A DNA stretch of 64,000 bases. Source: Candidatus Gastranaerophilales bacterium (GTDB lineage Bacteria; Cyanobacteriota; Vampirovibrionia; Gastranaerophilales; Gastranaerophilaceae). Shown in pieces: positions 54,684 through 63,996 of the stretch (positions are counted from its first letter, which is position 1; the number at the start of each line of letters is the position of its first letter). Made by a program: the position numbers and the translations under genes. The DNA lies in contig CALUWM010000001.1 of assembly GCA_944324485.1 (NCBI GenBank), positions 59,177-123,176 on the forward strand. The letters are read 5' to 3'. The notes under the pieces are model-generated. The model was given only the letters and a program-made list of their open reading frames with translations, did no database searches and was not told where the DNA came from.

Positions 54684-54726
54684 AAAAGATAAAAATCGCT
54701 CCACAACGGAGTGATTTTTATCTTTT
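54684..54726 (+). terminator. Terminator after the OmpH-like gene
   Basis: A 19-bp stem (left arm 54684-54702, right arm 54708-54726, one G-U pair) with loop ACAAC has a U-rich 3' arm. It ends the nadE-ompH unit. Confidence 0.8.
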
Positions 54727-54875
54727 AAAAAATAAACAATATTTCAATAAAATAAATGGTACTCATGCCAATTAATTTGTAGTAGAATAATATAAATAGA
54801 AAAAAAACCGAAGCAGTTTTTGCCATAGGAATTAAACAAATACGGGAAGCATTTTAATGCAATTAGGAGGAATTA
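54727..54875 (+). promoter_or_regulatory. Leader region of nrdD
   Basis: About 150 nt precede nrdD. A promoter may lie around 54776-54800 (TTGTAG and an AATATAAAT stretch). A small hairpin, GCATT-TT-AATGC, stands just before the AGGAGG ribosome site. I looked for an NrdR box and for a cobalamin riboswitch and found neither convincingly. Confidence 0.3.
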
Positions 54876-57122
54876 ATGCAAAAGATTTCAAACGATATTA
54901 ATTTAGCAAATACGCAAACGTCTAATCAGCCCGTTACTGATGCAATCAAACACAACGAAAATCCTGTAAATATTATTAATTTTACAAGAAGAAATCTCAA
55001 TAACGTTTGTATAATCAAAAAAGATGGTACAAAAGAAAAGTATAATATCGAAAAAGTTGTTGATGCCATTAAAAAATCAGCAACAAGAATGCTTGTAACT
55101 TTCAACGAAAAAGAAATTAAAGACATTTGTGCATATGTTAATAAAAGCGTCATGGATATGGATTGCGACAATGTTGAAATAGCGCAAATGCACAACATTG
55201 TTGAATCAGCTCTTCAGGCGCTAAGCCCAAAAGTAGCAGAAAGTTACAGAAATTACAGAAATTATAAAACCGACTTTGTACATATGCTTGACAAGGTTTA
55301 TCAAGAATCACAAAGAATTATGTACATTGGCGACAAGGAAAATGCAAATGCTGATTCTACATTAGTTTCAACAAAACGTTCATTAATTTTTAATGAACTA
55401 AATAAAGAACTATACAAAAAATTCTTTTTAACCGTTGAAGACAAACAAGCCATAAAAGAAGGATATATTTATATTCACGATATGTCAGCAAGAAGAGACA
55501 CTATGAATTGTTGCCTATTTGATGTTGCAACTGTACTAAAAGATGGTTTTGAAATGGGTAATATTTGGTATAACGAACCAAAAAGCTTAGATGTTGCTTT
55601 TGACGTCATAGGAGACATCGTTATGGCAGCAGCAAGTCAACAATATGGCGGTTTTACCGTTCCTGAAGTTGATAAAATTTTAGCACCATATGCTCAAAAA
55701 ACCTATGAAAGACAATATGACAGATATATCTGTATGGGTCTTTCATTTGAAAAAGCTCGTGAAGAAGCTATGAAAGATGTTCAGTCAGACTTTGAACAAG
55801 GTTTTCAAGGTTGGGAATATAAATTCAACACTGTTGCATCATCTCGTGGTGATTACCCATTTATTACAGTTACAACAGGTCTTGGTCAAGGTGATTTTGA
55901 AGTAATGGCTACATTAGCTTGTCTTAAGACCCGTCAAGGTGGACAAGGAAAAAAAGAATGTAAAAAACCTGTTTTATTTCCTAAAATAGTATTTTTATAT
56001 GACGAAGAACTACATGGCGAAGGCAAACCTCTTGAAAAATTATTCCATGCGGGTGTTGAATGTTCCAAAAAAACAATGTATCCCGACTGGTTAAGTTTAT
56101 CAGGCGATGGTTACGTTGCTTCAATGTATAAAAAATACGGCAGAGTTGTTTCTCCAATGGGTTGTAGAGCTTTCTTATCACCTTGGTACGAAAGAGGAGG
56201 TATGGAACCTGCGGATGAAAACGATAAACCTGTTTTTGTCGGAAGATTTAATATAGGTGCTATAAGCCTTCATTTACCAATGATTTATGCTAAAGCAAAA
56301 CAAGAAAGCAAAGATTTCTATGAAGTTTTAGATTACTATATGAATTTAATCAGAAAAATCCATATAAGAACTTATGAATACTTGGGTGAAATGAGAGCTT
56401 CTGTAAATCCGCTAGCTTATTGTGAAGGTGGATTTTACGGCGGTCATTTAAAATTCAATGAAAAAATTAAACCTTTATTAAAATCAGCAACAGCTTCTTT
56501 TGGTATTACTGCACTAAATGAACTACAAGAACTTCACAATGGTAAATCTCTTGTAGAAGATGGTGCTTTTGCAATTGAAGTTATGGAATATATCAACAAA
56601 AAAGTTGCAGAATTCAAAAAAGAAGATGGCTGGTTATATGCTTTATATGGCACACCTGCTGAAAACTTATGCGGACTACAAGTAAAACAATTTAGAAAAA
56701 AATATGGCATAGTAGAAAGTGTTTCAGATAAACCATATGTTTCAAACTCATTCCACTGTCATGTTTCAGAACAAATTAGTCCAATTGAAAAACAGGATCT
56801 GGAAGGAAGATTTTGGGATTTAATGAATGGCGGTAAAATTCAATATGTTAAATATCCTGTTTCATATAATACAAAAGCGGTAGAGACATTACTTAAACGT
56901 GCTATGAAAAAAGGATTTTATGAAGGTGTTAATCTGTCTTTATCATATTGCGATGATTGCGGACACCAAGAACTAAATATGGACGTATGCCCTGTTTGCG
57001 GATCTAAAAATCTAACAAAAATAGATAGGATGAATGGATATCTGGCATATTCAAGAGTTAAAGGAGATTCCAGATTGGCAGATCATAAAATGGAAGAAAT
57101 AAAAGACAGAATAAGTATGTAA
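54876..57122 (+). CDS. nrdD: Anaerobic ribonucleoside-triphosphate reductase NrdD
   Basis: This 748-residue class III reductase makes deoxynucleotides without oxygen. An N-terminal ATP-cone (about 45-130, IKKDGTKEKYNIEKVVDAIK) gives allosteric control. The catalytic barrel has YIHDMSARRDTMNCCLFD. The C-terminus holds the zinc site CDDC...CPVC and RMNGYLAYSR with the glycyl-radical G721. Its activase NrdG is encoded next, beyond a terminator. A perfect AGGAGG lies 5 nt before the ATG. It indicates an anaerobic life style, consistent with a gut organism. Confidence 0.97.
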   Translation: MQKISNDINLANTQTSNQPVTDAIKHNENPVNIINFTRRNLNNVCIIKKDGTKEKYNIEKVVDAIKKSATRMLVTFNEKEIKDICAYVNKSVMDMDCDNVEIAQMHNIVESALQALSPKVAESYRNYRNYKTDFVHMLDKVYQESQRIMYIGDKENANADSTLVSTKRSLIFNELNKELYKKFFLTVEDKQAIKEGYIYIHDMSARRDTMNCCLFDVATVLKDGFEMGNIWYNEPKSLDVAFDVIGDIVMAAASQQYGGFTVPEVDKILAPYAQKTYERQYDRYICMGLSFEKAREEAMKDVQSDFEQGFQGWEYKFNTVASSRGDYPFITVTTGLGQGDFEVMATLACLKTRQGGQGKKECKKPVLFPKIVFLYDEELHGEGKPLEKLFHAGVECSKKTMYPDWLSLSGDGYVASMYKKYGRVVSPMGCRAFLSPWYERGGMEPADENDKPVFVGRFNIGAISLHLPMIYAKAKQESKDFYEVLDYYMNLIRKIHIRTYEYLGEMRASVNPLAYCEGGFYGGHLKFNEKIKPLLKSATASFGITALNELQELHNGKSLVEDGAFAIEVMEYINKKVAEFKKEDGWLYALYGTPAENLCGLQVKQFRKKYGIVESVSDKPYVSNSFHCHVSEQISPIEKQDLEGRFWDLMNGGKIQYVKYPVSYNTKAVETLLKRAMKKGFYEGVNLSLSYCDDCGHQELNMDVCPVCGSKNLTKIDRMNGYLAYSRVKGDSRLADHKMEEIKDRISM

Positions 57123-57130
57123 ATTATACT

Positions 57131-57158
57131 AAAACCGCCTTTTATTAGGCGGTTTTTT
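57131..57158 (+). terminator. Terminator between nrdD and nrdG
   Basis: AAAACCGCCT-TTTATT-AGGCGGTTTT followed by TT forms a 10-bp stem with a T run. It lies directly between the nrdD stop and the nrdG ribosome site, so nrdG expression depends on readthrough or another promoter. Confidence 0.85.
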
Positions 57159-57178
57159 GCATGAAAAAAGGGAAAACA

Positions 57179-57673
57179 ATGAATTATCACAATATTACAA
57201 AAGACGATATGTTAAATGGAGATGGACTCAGAGTAGTTCTTTGGACAGCAGGATGCACACATTGCTGCAACGGGTGTCAAAATCCACAAACTTGGGATGC
57301 TTCAGGAGGAATAGAATTCGATGAAGCAGCAGAAAATGAATTATTTGAGGCACTTTCGCATGACTATATTTCAGGTATAACATTTTCAGGCGGAGACCCT
57401 CTACACCCATTTAATAGAGAAACTGTGTTAAGACTGGCTAAAAAGGTTAAAACTCAGCTTCCGGACAAGACAGTATGGCTATATACCGGTTTTTTATGGG
57501 AAGAAGTAAAAAAAGCAATTGACTTAACAAATATTGATGTTCTTGTTGATGGAGAATTTATAAAAGAATTAAATGATAACAACTTAAAATGGATAGGAAG
57601 CTCAAACCAAAGAATTATTGATGTTCAGAAAAGCTTAAAAGAAGATAAAATAGTTCTCCATTGTGAACAATAA
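57179..57673 (+). CDS. nrdG: Anaerobic ribonucleotide reductase activase NrdG
   Basis: This 164-residue radical SAM protein generates the glycyl radical on NrdD. The start MNYHNITKDDMLNGDGLRVV is the standard NrdG N-terminus, so the ATG at 57179 (AAGGGAAA ribosome site) is preferred over the one at 57161. Cluster cysteines follow CTHCCNGC, spacing Cx3Cx2C, and TFSGGDPLHP binds SAM. Only about 55 nt and a terminator separate it from nrdD, so the ratio of the two proteins is probably set by partial readthrough. Confidence 0.95.
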   Translation: MNYHNITKDDMLNGDGLRVVLWTAGCTHCCNGCQNPQTWDASGGIEFDEAAENELFEALSHDYISGITFSGGDPLHPFNRETVLRLAKKVKTQLPDKTVWLYTGFLWEEVKKAIDLTNIDVLVDGEFIKELNDNNLKWIGSSNQRIIDVQKSLKEDKIVLHCEQ

Positions 57674-57713
57674 TTTTATAAAACCACACAAAAGATGCTA
57701 AACATTTATTACA

Positions 57714-58376
57714 TTAATCGTGTTGAAACATAGCACGTTGCGCAACAACTCCATACGGGTAAGCATTCTTATCTGTAACAATTATTGGAAATACATCCAA
57801 TATCTTTGACCTACCAGTAGCAGCAGGAACTTTATATGAACCTGCGGTCTTTCTTGGATTTGGCCTTCTTTGACCATTAACATCGACTATAATTAAACAT
57901 GGTTTATCATAGACAGTACCCAAATCATCTTGGACATTACCTCCAGGAGTTGCACATTTACCATTATTAGCAGAAAATGTACCACCATTTATTGCAGGAG
58001 TGGTTGGAAATTCGTATCTCATACCATCAGCCGTAAAAAAGGCATAATTTGAAGTATTGCCCCACGCATACGCTCTAGAGGTAGAAATTACGTTCATACG
58101 ATTTCTAAACATCTCAAAAAAGCTATCTTCAACTTCAGGATTTGTCATATCCGTAGCCTCTATCGGCCCATAACCTTCCAAGGCAATATTTAATTCAATT
58201 ACCTGATTTAAAGCCGACAATGCCTTCTTTAACGCTGATTTATATTCATGCTGTTCAGTATTAACCAAAATAGCAGGGATAGTTAATGCCGCAATTACAC
58301 CTATGATTACTAAAGTAACCAATGCCTCTGCTAACGTAAAACCTTTATGTTTTATAATTAATTTGCCACTATTCAT
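57714..58376 (-). CDS. Type IV prepilin-like (pseudopilin) protein
   Basis: This 220-residue protein has a short basic leader, then the prepilin peptidase site KG-FTLAEALVTLVIIG, cleaved after Gly and with Glu at +5, and a hydrophobic helix up to about residue 38. The globular domain has four or so Gly-rich loops, including PGGNVQDDLGTVYDKPCLII-like residues, and resembles secreted minor pilins of type IV pilus or type II secretion systems. The start at 58376 is preferred; a TTG at 58403 would add nine residues. No assembly genes are nearby. This N-terminal signature recurs widely in Gastranaerophilales, to my knowledge. Confidence 0.85.
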   Translation of the reverse strand: MNSGKLIIKHKGFTLAEALVTLVIIGVIAALTIPAILVNTEQHEYKSALKKALSALNQVIELNIALEGYGPIEATDMTNPEVEDSFFEMFRNRMNVISTSRAYAWGNTSNYAFFTADGMRYEFPTTPAINGGTFSANNGKCATPGGNVQDDLGTVYDKPCLIIVDVNGQRRPNPRKTAGSYKVPAATGRSKILDVFPIIVTDKNAYPYGVVAQRAMFQHD

Positions 58377-58483
58377 TCTTCTATTTTTTTCTATAAACCA
58401 CAAAATTTCATTCTCTATTATATACTACATAAAAAAAACTATCGTGTCTATATTGTAACAAAAAATCATACAATGAGTTGAAA

Positions 58484-59347
58484 CTAATTTAAATTAATCA
58501 AAAATTCCTCTAAAGCCCTTATTTTCATTAATTTAAAATCAGGTTTTTCCTCTGTCCATATCTCAACTGCTCTTGCTGCTTGATGTACAAGCATATCTAA
58601 CCCGCACACATATCTTTTATTATATTTAATTGCTTTTGAAATTAATGCCGTTCTTAAAGGGTTGTATACAATATCATAAACAATTGCGTCTTTTTTTAAA
58701 CTTTCAATATTTTTATCATCCACAGGAGAATTGTCTTCATCAAAATTTTTCATACCTAAAGGTGTTGTATTAACCAATATATCAACATCCTCTAAATTTT
58801 CCATTAAAGAAGATTGTATAGCCCTAAACTCAATTTTATCAAAACGATTCCTAAGAGTTGTTAAAGTTTCAGATGAATTTATAACATTTCTTGTATAAAT
58901 ATCAATCTTTGAAATCCCTTTGTAAAATAATCCGGCACAAACAGCCCTGGCAGCTCCGCCCGTTCCAATAATTGCCGCTTTTTTTCCGGTTAAATCAACA
59001 TCTTTTGGTATTGCTTCCATAAATCCGTATACATCTGTATTAAAACCGGATAAAGACAAATCCTCTTCAATCTTTACAACATTAACAGAACCCGTTAAAT
59101 TAACATACTCATCATATTTAGAAAGAAACAAAGTAACAGGAACTTTATGAGGAATGGTTACATTAAACCCAAAATATTTTCCTGAACGCAAATGCTTAAT
59201 TTGCGAAATTAAATCTTCCGAAGGAGTAGAGAGAATTTCATAACTATAATCAATTCCCAATTCCCTAAATGCAGCATCATACAATACCGGACTTAATGTA
59301 TGTCCTATGGGATAACCTATTATGCCTAACTTATAACTCTGTACCAT
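58484..59347 (-). CDS. aroE: Shikimate dehydrogenase AroE
   Basis: This 287-residue NADP-dependent enzyme reduces 3-dehydroshikimate to shikimate in aromatic amino-acid synthesis. GYPIGHTLSPVLYD binds the substrate, NVTIPHK holds the catalytic Lys, GTGGAARAV the cofactor, NTTPLGM and GLDMLVHQA complete the set. Two adjacent ATGs compete. The one at 59350 overlaps the topA stop and lies too close to GAGG, so I take 59347. It is the last gene of dprA-topA-aroE. Confidence 0.95.
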   Translation of the reverse strand: MVQSYKLGIIGYPIGHTLSPVLYDAAFRELGIDYSYEILSTPSEDLISQIKHLRSGKYFGFNVTIPHKVPVTLFLSKYDEYVNLTGSVNVVKIEEDLSLSGFNTDVYGFMEAIPKDVDLTGKKAAIIGTGGAARAVCAGLFYKGISKIDIYTRNVINSSETLTTLRNRFDKIEFRAIQSSLMENLEDVDILVNTTPLGMKNFDEDNSPVDDKNIESLKKDAIVYDIVYNPLRTALISKAIKYNKRYVCGLDMLVHQAARAVEIWTEEKPDFKLMKIRALEEFLINLN

Positions 59348-61617
59348 CATTCCTCATCCATTGGTTTTGAATATTTACAATTTTTATTCGAACAAGCTAT
59401 TTTATTGCCTCTTTTTAAATATTTTTTAACTAAAAGACTTCCGCAATCAGGACATTTCTCACCTGTCGGTTCAGCCCAAAGAGCAAAAGAACATTCAGGA
59501 TATTTTGAACAACCCCAAAAGAAAGTCCCATATCGAGATTTTCTTTTAACAAGCTCGCCTTCTCTACCTGCCTTCTCACACTCAGGACACTTAACACCAG
59601 AAGACTCAACAATTGAAAAACGTTTCTTGCATTTTTCATTTAAACACTGATAATATTTGCCATATGGTCCAGTTTTTATAACCATATCAGAACCGCACTT
59701 TTCACATTTTTTATCAGTCGGTTCATCTGAAGGAATTTCAGTTTTTTCTTCCCCATCCATTGGCAGAGCAGTCTTACATTCTGGATACCCAGAACATGCC
59801 AAAAATTGCTTACCATAACGAGAAAGCTTAACAACCATCTTTCTTCCGCAATTAGGACACAATTTGTCTGTCTCAACATCAACTCTTTTCATATTTTTTT
59901 GTGCCAAATCTAAAGTTTTTGAGAAAGGCTGCCAAAAAGAATTTAAAAATTCCGTACTATTTTCTTTATCCTCTGCAATATCATCAAGACTAGCCTCCAT
60001 TTGAGCTGTAAACTTATAATCCATAATTTTTTCAAAATGTTCAACTAACTGTTTGCACACAGCTCTTCCCAATGGAGTAGGTTTTAATGATTTTGTTTCT
60101 GTTTTTTCTACATAATTCCTTTGTTGAATTTTCGTAATTATTGGTGCATATGTAGAGGGTCTGCCAATACCATATTCTTCTAATTGTTTTACAAGGCTTG
60201 CTTCTGAAAATCTTGCAGGAGGTTGCGTAAAATGCTGTTTAGAATCCAGTTTTTTAAAATTAAGCTCATCTCCCACTTTTAAATCCGGAAATTTCTGACT
60301 AACAATATCTTCCGTATCTGCATATATCTTAGTGAAACCATCAAAAGCAATCTTTGAAGAGCCCATTTTAAAAATATAGTCACTTGCAGTAATATCTACC
60401 GTTAAGTTTTTAACCTTGGCATTTGTCATTTGAGATGCCATAAATCTATCCCAAATCAATTTATAAAGCTTGTATTGTTCACTTGTTAAATATTGTTTTA
60501 TACTATCCGGAGTTTTATCAATATAAGAAGGACGTATAGCCTCATGAGCGTCTTGGGTATTTTGTTTCTTTTTTGCATATACATTAGGCTTTTCCGGATA
60601 ATATTCCTTTCCAAAATTTTCCAAAATATATTCTTTTGCAAAATCTCTGGCATCATCAGAAATCCTTGTAGAATCTGTTCTCATATAGGTGATAAGACCA
60701 ACTGAACCATCACCTAAATCAATACCTTCATATAACTTTTGAGCAATTTGCATAGTTTTAGAAACACCATAGCCTAATTTTGAACTTGCTTCCCTTTGCA
60801 ATGTTGAAGTTATAAAAGGAGGCTGAGGTTTTCTTTGAGTATCCCTTGGTGTTATTTTTGAAACAATATATTTTGCGTTTTCTAATTTTTTTAAAACTTC
60901 CTTAACTTCTTTTTCATTATGAAGCTCAATTTTTTCATCTTTCTTGTCTTTAATTATTCTTGATAATTCAGCAACAAAATCAATATTTGACTTATTCAAT
61001 AAAGCTTCTATACTCCAATATTCAACAGGTTTAAAAGACTCAATTTCATCTTCTCTTTCACATATCATCTTAAGCGCAACTGATTGCACACGACCCGCTG
61101 AAAGCTTATAATTTTTCATTTTTTCCCAAAGAATAGGACTAATTTTAAAACCTACAAGTTTATCCAATATTTGTCTTGTTTTTTGAGCTTCAACTTTTAA
61201 CATATCAATCTGATGATAGTTTGCAACTGCATCTTTAATTGCATGCGGGGTTATTTCATTAAAAACTATTCTAAAAATTTTATCTTCAGGAAATTTTAGA
61301 CATTCTTTAACATGCCAGGCAATAGCTTCCCCTTCTCTATCAGGGTCAGATGCCAAATAAATTTTATCGACTGTTTTTGCTATTTTATTTAACTCGGTTA
61401 TAACCTTTTTCTTTTCGGGTATGACTTCAAATGTAGGTTTAAAGTTATTTTCTATATCAAACCCAAGGCCTTTTGAAGCTAAGTCTCTAACATGACCCAT
61501 GGAAGCCTGAATAATATAGTTACTTCCTAATATTTTTCCAATAGTTTTAGATTTTGCCGGAGACTCAACTATAACAAGTGTTTTTTCGTTTTTATTATTT
61601 TTCTCTTTAACTGCCAT
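59347..61617 (-). CDS. topA: DNA topoisomerase I
   Basis: This 756-residue type IA topoisomerase relaxes negative supercoils. VESPAKSKTIGKIL starts the Toprim domain, ASDPDREGEAIAWHV has the metal-binding acidic triad, and the active-site tyrosine is Y311 in ITYMRTDSTRIS. The C-terminus carries four zinc-ribbon modules (CPNCGRKM, CEKCGSDM, CPECEKAG, CPDCGSLL), as in other bacterial TopA. It starts 7 nt beyond the dprA stop, the conserved dprA-topA pairing of many bacteria. Confidence 0.97.
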   Translation of the reverse strand: MAVKEKNNKNEKTLVIVESPAKSKTIGKILGSNYIIQASMGHVRDLASKGLGFDIENNFKPTFEVIPEKKKVITELNKIAKTVDKIYLASDPDREGEAIAWHVKECLKFPEDKIFRIVFNEITPHAIKDAVANYHQIDMLKVEAQKTRQILDKLVGFKISPILWEKMKNYKLSAGRVQSVALKMICEREDEIESFKPVEYWSIEALLNKSNIDFVAELSRIIKDKKDEKIELHNEKEVKEVLKKLENAKYIVSKITPRDTQRKPQPPFITSTLQREASSKLGYGVSKTMQIAQKLYEGIDLGDGSVGLITYMRTDSTRISDDARDFAKEYILENFGKEYYPEKPNVYAKKKQNTQDAHEAIRPSYIDKTPDSIKQYLTSEQYKLYKLIWDRFMASQMTNAKVKNLTVDITASDYIFKMGSSKIAFDGFTKIYADTEDIVSQKFPDLKVGDELNFKKLDSKQHFTQPPARFSEASLVKQLEEYGIGRPSTYAPIITKIQQRNYVEKTETKSLKPTPLGRAVCKQLVEHFEKIMDYKFTAQMEASLDDIAEDKENSTEFLNSFWQPFSKTLDLAQKNMKRVDVETDKLCPNCGRKMVVKLSRYGKQFLACSGYPECKTALPMDGEEKTEIPSDEPTDKKCEKCGSDMVIKTGPYGKYYQCLNEKCKKRFSIVESSGVKCPECEKAGREGELVKRKSRYGTFFWGCSKYPECSFALWAEPTGEKCPDCGSLLVKKYLKRGNKIACSNKNCKYSKPMDEE

Positions 61618-61624
61618 ATTAAAC

Positions 61625-62758
61625 CTATTCGCATTTATAATACTTATTATTGGATTGTTTAATTAAACCTTTTAATTCTAACTCTGTCAAGGTAATCATG
61701 ATATCAGAAATATCTTCATCTAATACACTTGCTAATTCATCAAATGTTTTAGCATCTAAAGACAAGACATCTACAATTCTTTGTTGAATTTTATTCAATG
61801 TAATTTTTTTATTACTTTCTTCAATTATAATATCCCAACCCATTTGATTTAACAAATCACTTGAATCTGCAATTATTCCAGCACCATTTTTTATTAAATA
61901 ATATATTCCTGAAGTATTAGGATTTAAAATATTACCAGGTATGCACATTAACTCTCTATTATAATCCAAAGTTAAATTAGCACTGATCATTGCACCGCTT
62001 TTTAATTTTGCTTCAGCAACAAGCGTGCCTTTACACATACCAACTACAATTCTATTTCTTTGAGGAAAATTTTGCGCCAATGGACGAATTTTTAAAGGAT
62101 ATTCACTAAAGACCACACCATCATTATCTAAAATATCTTTAAATAATTTTTTATTTTGAGCAGGATAAACTATATCTAAACCGCTTCCAACAACCGCTAC
62201 TGTTTTTATATTATTATCAAGTGCGCTTTGATGTGCCTCAGTATCAATCCCGTACGCCAATCCTGAAACAACAACTATGTTTGTGTTTTTTAACTTCGAC
62301 AAAATACTTTTTAAGGAAAGTTTTGCGCTTTCAGAAGCCAATCTTGAGCCAACAATAGCTATATTATAGTCGTAATCAATTTTATCTATATCACCTTTAT
62401 AATACAAAGAAAGCGGAAAATCAGGAATTTCCTTTAAAAGACAAGGATATTTTTCATCTTCATAAGTTAAAATCTTAACATCGTTATCTAAAAAAGCCTT
62501 TTCATAACATTCTTCTACATTAATTTCATCTCTCTTTTGAATAAAATCTCGAGGAACGTTAATATTATAAATTGATGCTATTTGCTTTAAATCGTTCTTG
62601 CTGACATAAAAAGCCTTTTTTATATCGTAATCAAAATATTCAAACAATTTAGACTTAAATAAAGGACGAACAAAAAGATAACTAAAAGCCACATAATACT
62701 TTGTTTTATCTTCTTTCTCGTTTTTTATTAAACTCAGCTGCTTATTTTTCTTATCCAT
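61625..62758 (-). CDS. dprA: DNA-processing protein DprA (Smf)
   Basis: This 377-residue protein loads RecA on incoming single-stranded DNA during natural transformation. The Rossmann-like core includes AIVGSRLASE, VVSGLAYGIDTEAH, SEYPLKIRPLAQNFPQRNRI and VVGMCKGTLVAEA. A C-terminal winged helix (about 315-377, LSLDAKTFDELASVLDEDIS) resembles the DprA_WH domain. It is followed by topA. An extended -10 (TGC-TAAACT) ends 6 nt before the ATG and there is no ribosome site. Whether the cell is competent cannot be told from this window. Confidence 0.94.
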   Translation of the reverse strand: MDKKNKQLSLIKNEKEDKTKYYVAFSYLFVRPLFKSKLFEYFDYDIKKAFYVSKNDLKQIASIYNINVPRDFIQKRDEINVEECYEKAFLDNDVKILTYEDEKYPCLLKEIPDFPLSLYYKGDIDKIDYDYNIAIVGSRLASESAKLSLKSILSKLKNTNIVVVSGLAYGIDTEAHQSALDNNIKTVAVVGSGLDIVYPAQNKKLFKDILDNDGVVFSEYPLKIRPLAQNFPQRNRIVVGMCKGTLVAEAKLKSGAMISANLTLDYNRELMCIPGNILNPNTSGIYYLIKNGAGIIADSSDLLNQMGWDIIIEESNKKITLNKIQQRIVDVLSLDAKTFDELASVLDEDISDIMITLTELELKGLIKQSNNKYYKCE

Positions 62759-62764
62759 AAACCC

Positions 62765-62773
62765 AGTTTAGCA
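62765..62773 (-). promoter_or_regulatory. Extended -10 of dprA, leaderless type
   Basis: The minus strand reads TGC-TAAACT-GGGTTT-ATG. The gap is 6 nt. GGG in the gap is not positioned as a ribosome site (3 nt from the ATG). Confidence 0.42.
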
Positions 62774-62792
62774 CAAGTAAAAATAAAAAACT

Positions 62793-63725
62793 TTAAGCTA
62801 TCTTCTTTTTTAATTCTTTATACTCTTCTTTAACTGCACTCAAATTAAATGTTAAACTTTTTTTATTTTCAAGTGCTAACTCAAGACAATCAAACCTTGA
62901 AACATCATCTTCCATAATTTCAAATACTTTTGACATCAAATAGTACATGTCTGCATTTTGAGTTTTTTCACTTTCAGATGTAAGAATTTCCAATGCATCA
63001 TCAATTTTATCTTCTTTTATCAAAATTTGCACTAAAAGCTTATAACTTTCCATGTCCTTTGGGTTTTTTTCGATAGCTTTTTTTAGCATGACTATTGAAT
63101 CTTCAGTCCTGTTTAATTCCCAATATATCTGAGCAATATTGAAATATGCCCAAGAATAATCAGGCGATAGTTCTAAAACCTTTCTGTATTCAACAAGAGC
63201 AAAATCGTATTCATTAATCTTTTTATACTCCAAAGCCAAATAAAAATGAGCAAAATAATCACTATAATTATACTCAATAGCTTTTCTGTAACATTTTATA
63301 GCTGTTTTAGAATCATTCTTTTTTGAATACAAAACACCAATGGAAAAAAAGGCATTAGCATCCTCGGGTTTATAAAAAATGACTTTTTTAAAATTCTTCA
63401 TAGCATTATCTATGTCACCTGTTTTTTCATAAATCAATGCTAAATTATATAAAAAATCAGGCTCTTCCGGTTTTATTTCTACCGCTTTCTTATAAGCAGC
63501 AAGCGCATATTCATAATTTTTTAATTTTTCCCAACATATACCGGTATTAAAATATAAATCAGCGTCATCAGGGAATATAGCAAGCAAATATTTTATATGA
63601 GAAAGAGCGACTTTTTCATAACCCAAATCCAAACAAAGCATTACAAGCTCACGCCTTGCTTGAAAATTCTTCGGATTTAATTTAAGTGTAGTTTGTAAAT
63701 TTTCAAATCTTTCAATATCATTCAT
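62793..63725 (-). CDS. TPR-repeat protein
   Basis: This 310-residue cytoplasmic protein is almost entirely tetratricopeptide repeats. About seven copies can be traced between residues 10 and 265, for example DADLYFNTGICWEKLKNYEY, then ALAAYKKAVEIKPEEPDFLY and WAYFNIAQIYWELNRTEDSI, each with the W/Y-L-G-A-P spacing. It has no signal peptide. It is probably a scaffold; the partner is unknown. The ATG at 63725 overlaps the preceding small gene by 8 nt, so they are coupled; a TTG four codons earlier is not needed. Confidence 0.82.
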   Translation of the reverse strand: MNDIERFENLQTTLKLNPKNFQARRELVMLCLDLGYEKVALSHIKYLLAIFPDDADLYFNTGICWEKLKNYEYALAAYKKAVEIKPEEPDFLYNLALIYEKTGDIDNAMKNFKKVIFYKPEDANAFFSIGVLYSKKNDSKTAIKCYRKAIEYNYSDYFAHFYLALEYKKINEYDFALVEYRKVLELSPDYSWAYFNIAQIYWELNRTEDSIVMLKKAIEKNPKDMESYKLLVQILIKEDKIDDALEILTSESEKTQNADMYYLMSKVFEIMEDDVSRFDCLELALENKKSLTFNLSAVKEEYKELKKKIA

Positions 63726-63996
63726 TATCTTTTTCAAGTGCTTTATCTAAATCTAAATCAATTATTTTTCCATCAAATTCTTGTAAATTTTGTTCTTGTT
63801 CTTCTTTTTTCAGCTCTTCTTCATCGTCATCCTGAATAATTTTTTCAATAACTATTTGAGCCATATCAAGGGCCACTTTCTTTTTTGTTTCCAATGGACA
63901 TTTTTCAAGCATTTGGATTGCTGTTCTAACTGTTGAATCAATATCATACCAACGAGAATGACCTCTTTGAATACGTCCGTCTTCAACAGCAGACAT
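63718..63996 (-). CDS. Small acidic hypothetical protein (possibly partial)
   Basis: These 92 residues are not recognised. The N-terminal half is conserved-looking and mixed (GRIQRGHSRWYDIDSTVRTA, then IQMLEKCPLETKKKVALDMA); the C-terminal half is very acidic (QDDDEEELKKEEQEQ and DLDLDKALEKDNE). The ATG at 63996 is five bases from the window edge, so a longer N-terminus or an upstream promoter cannot be judged. It precedes and overlaps the TPR gene, which suggests that the two proteins act together. Confidence 0.6.
   Translation of the reverse strand: MSAVEDGRIQRGHSRWYDIDSTVRTAIQMLEKCPLETKKKVALDMAQIVIEKIIQDDDEEELKKEEQEQNLQEFDGKIIDLDLDKALEKDNE

Noticed and set aside
54800..54875. Possible cobalamin riboswitch before nrdD (GCCATAGG, GGGAAGC)
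   Set aside because: The short matches are in the wrong order and the conserved core is absent. Class III reductase also does not use B12.
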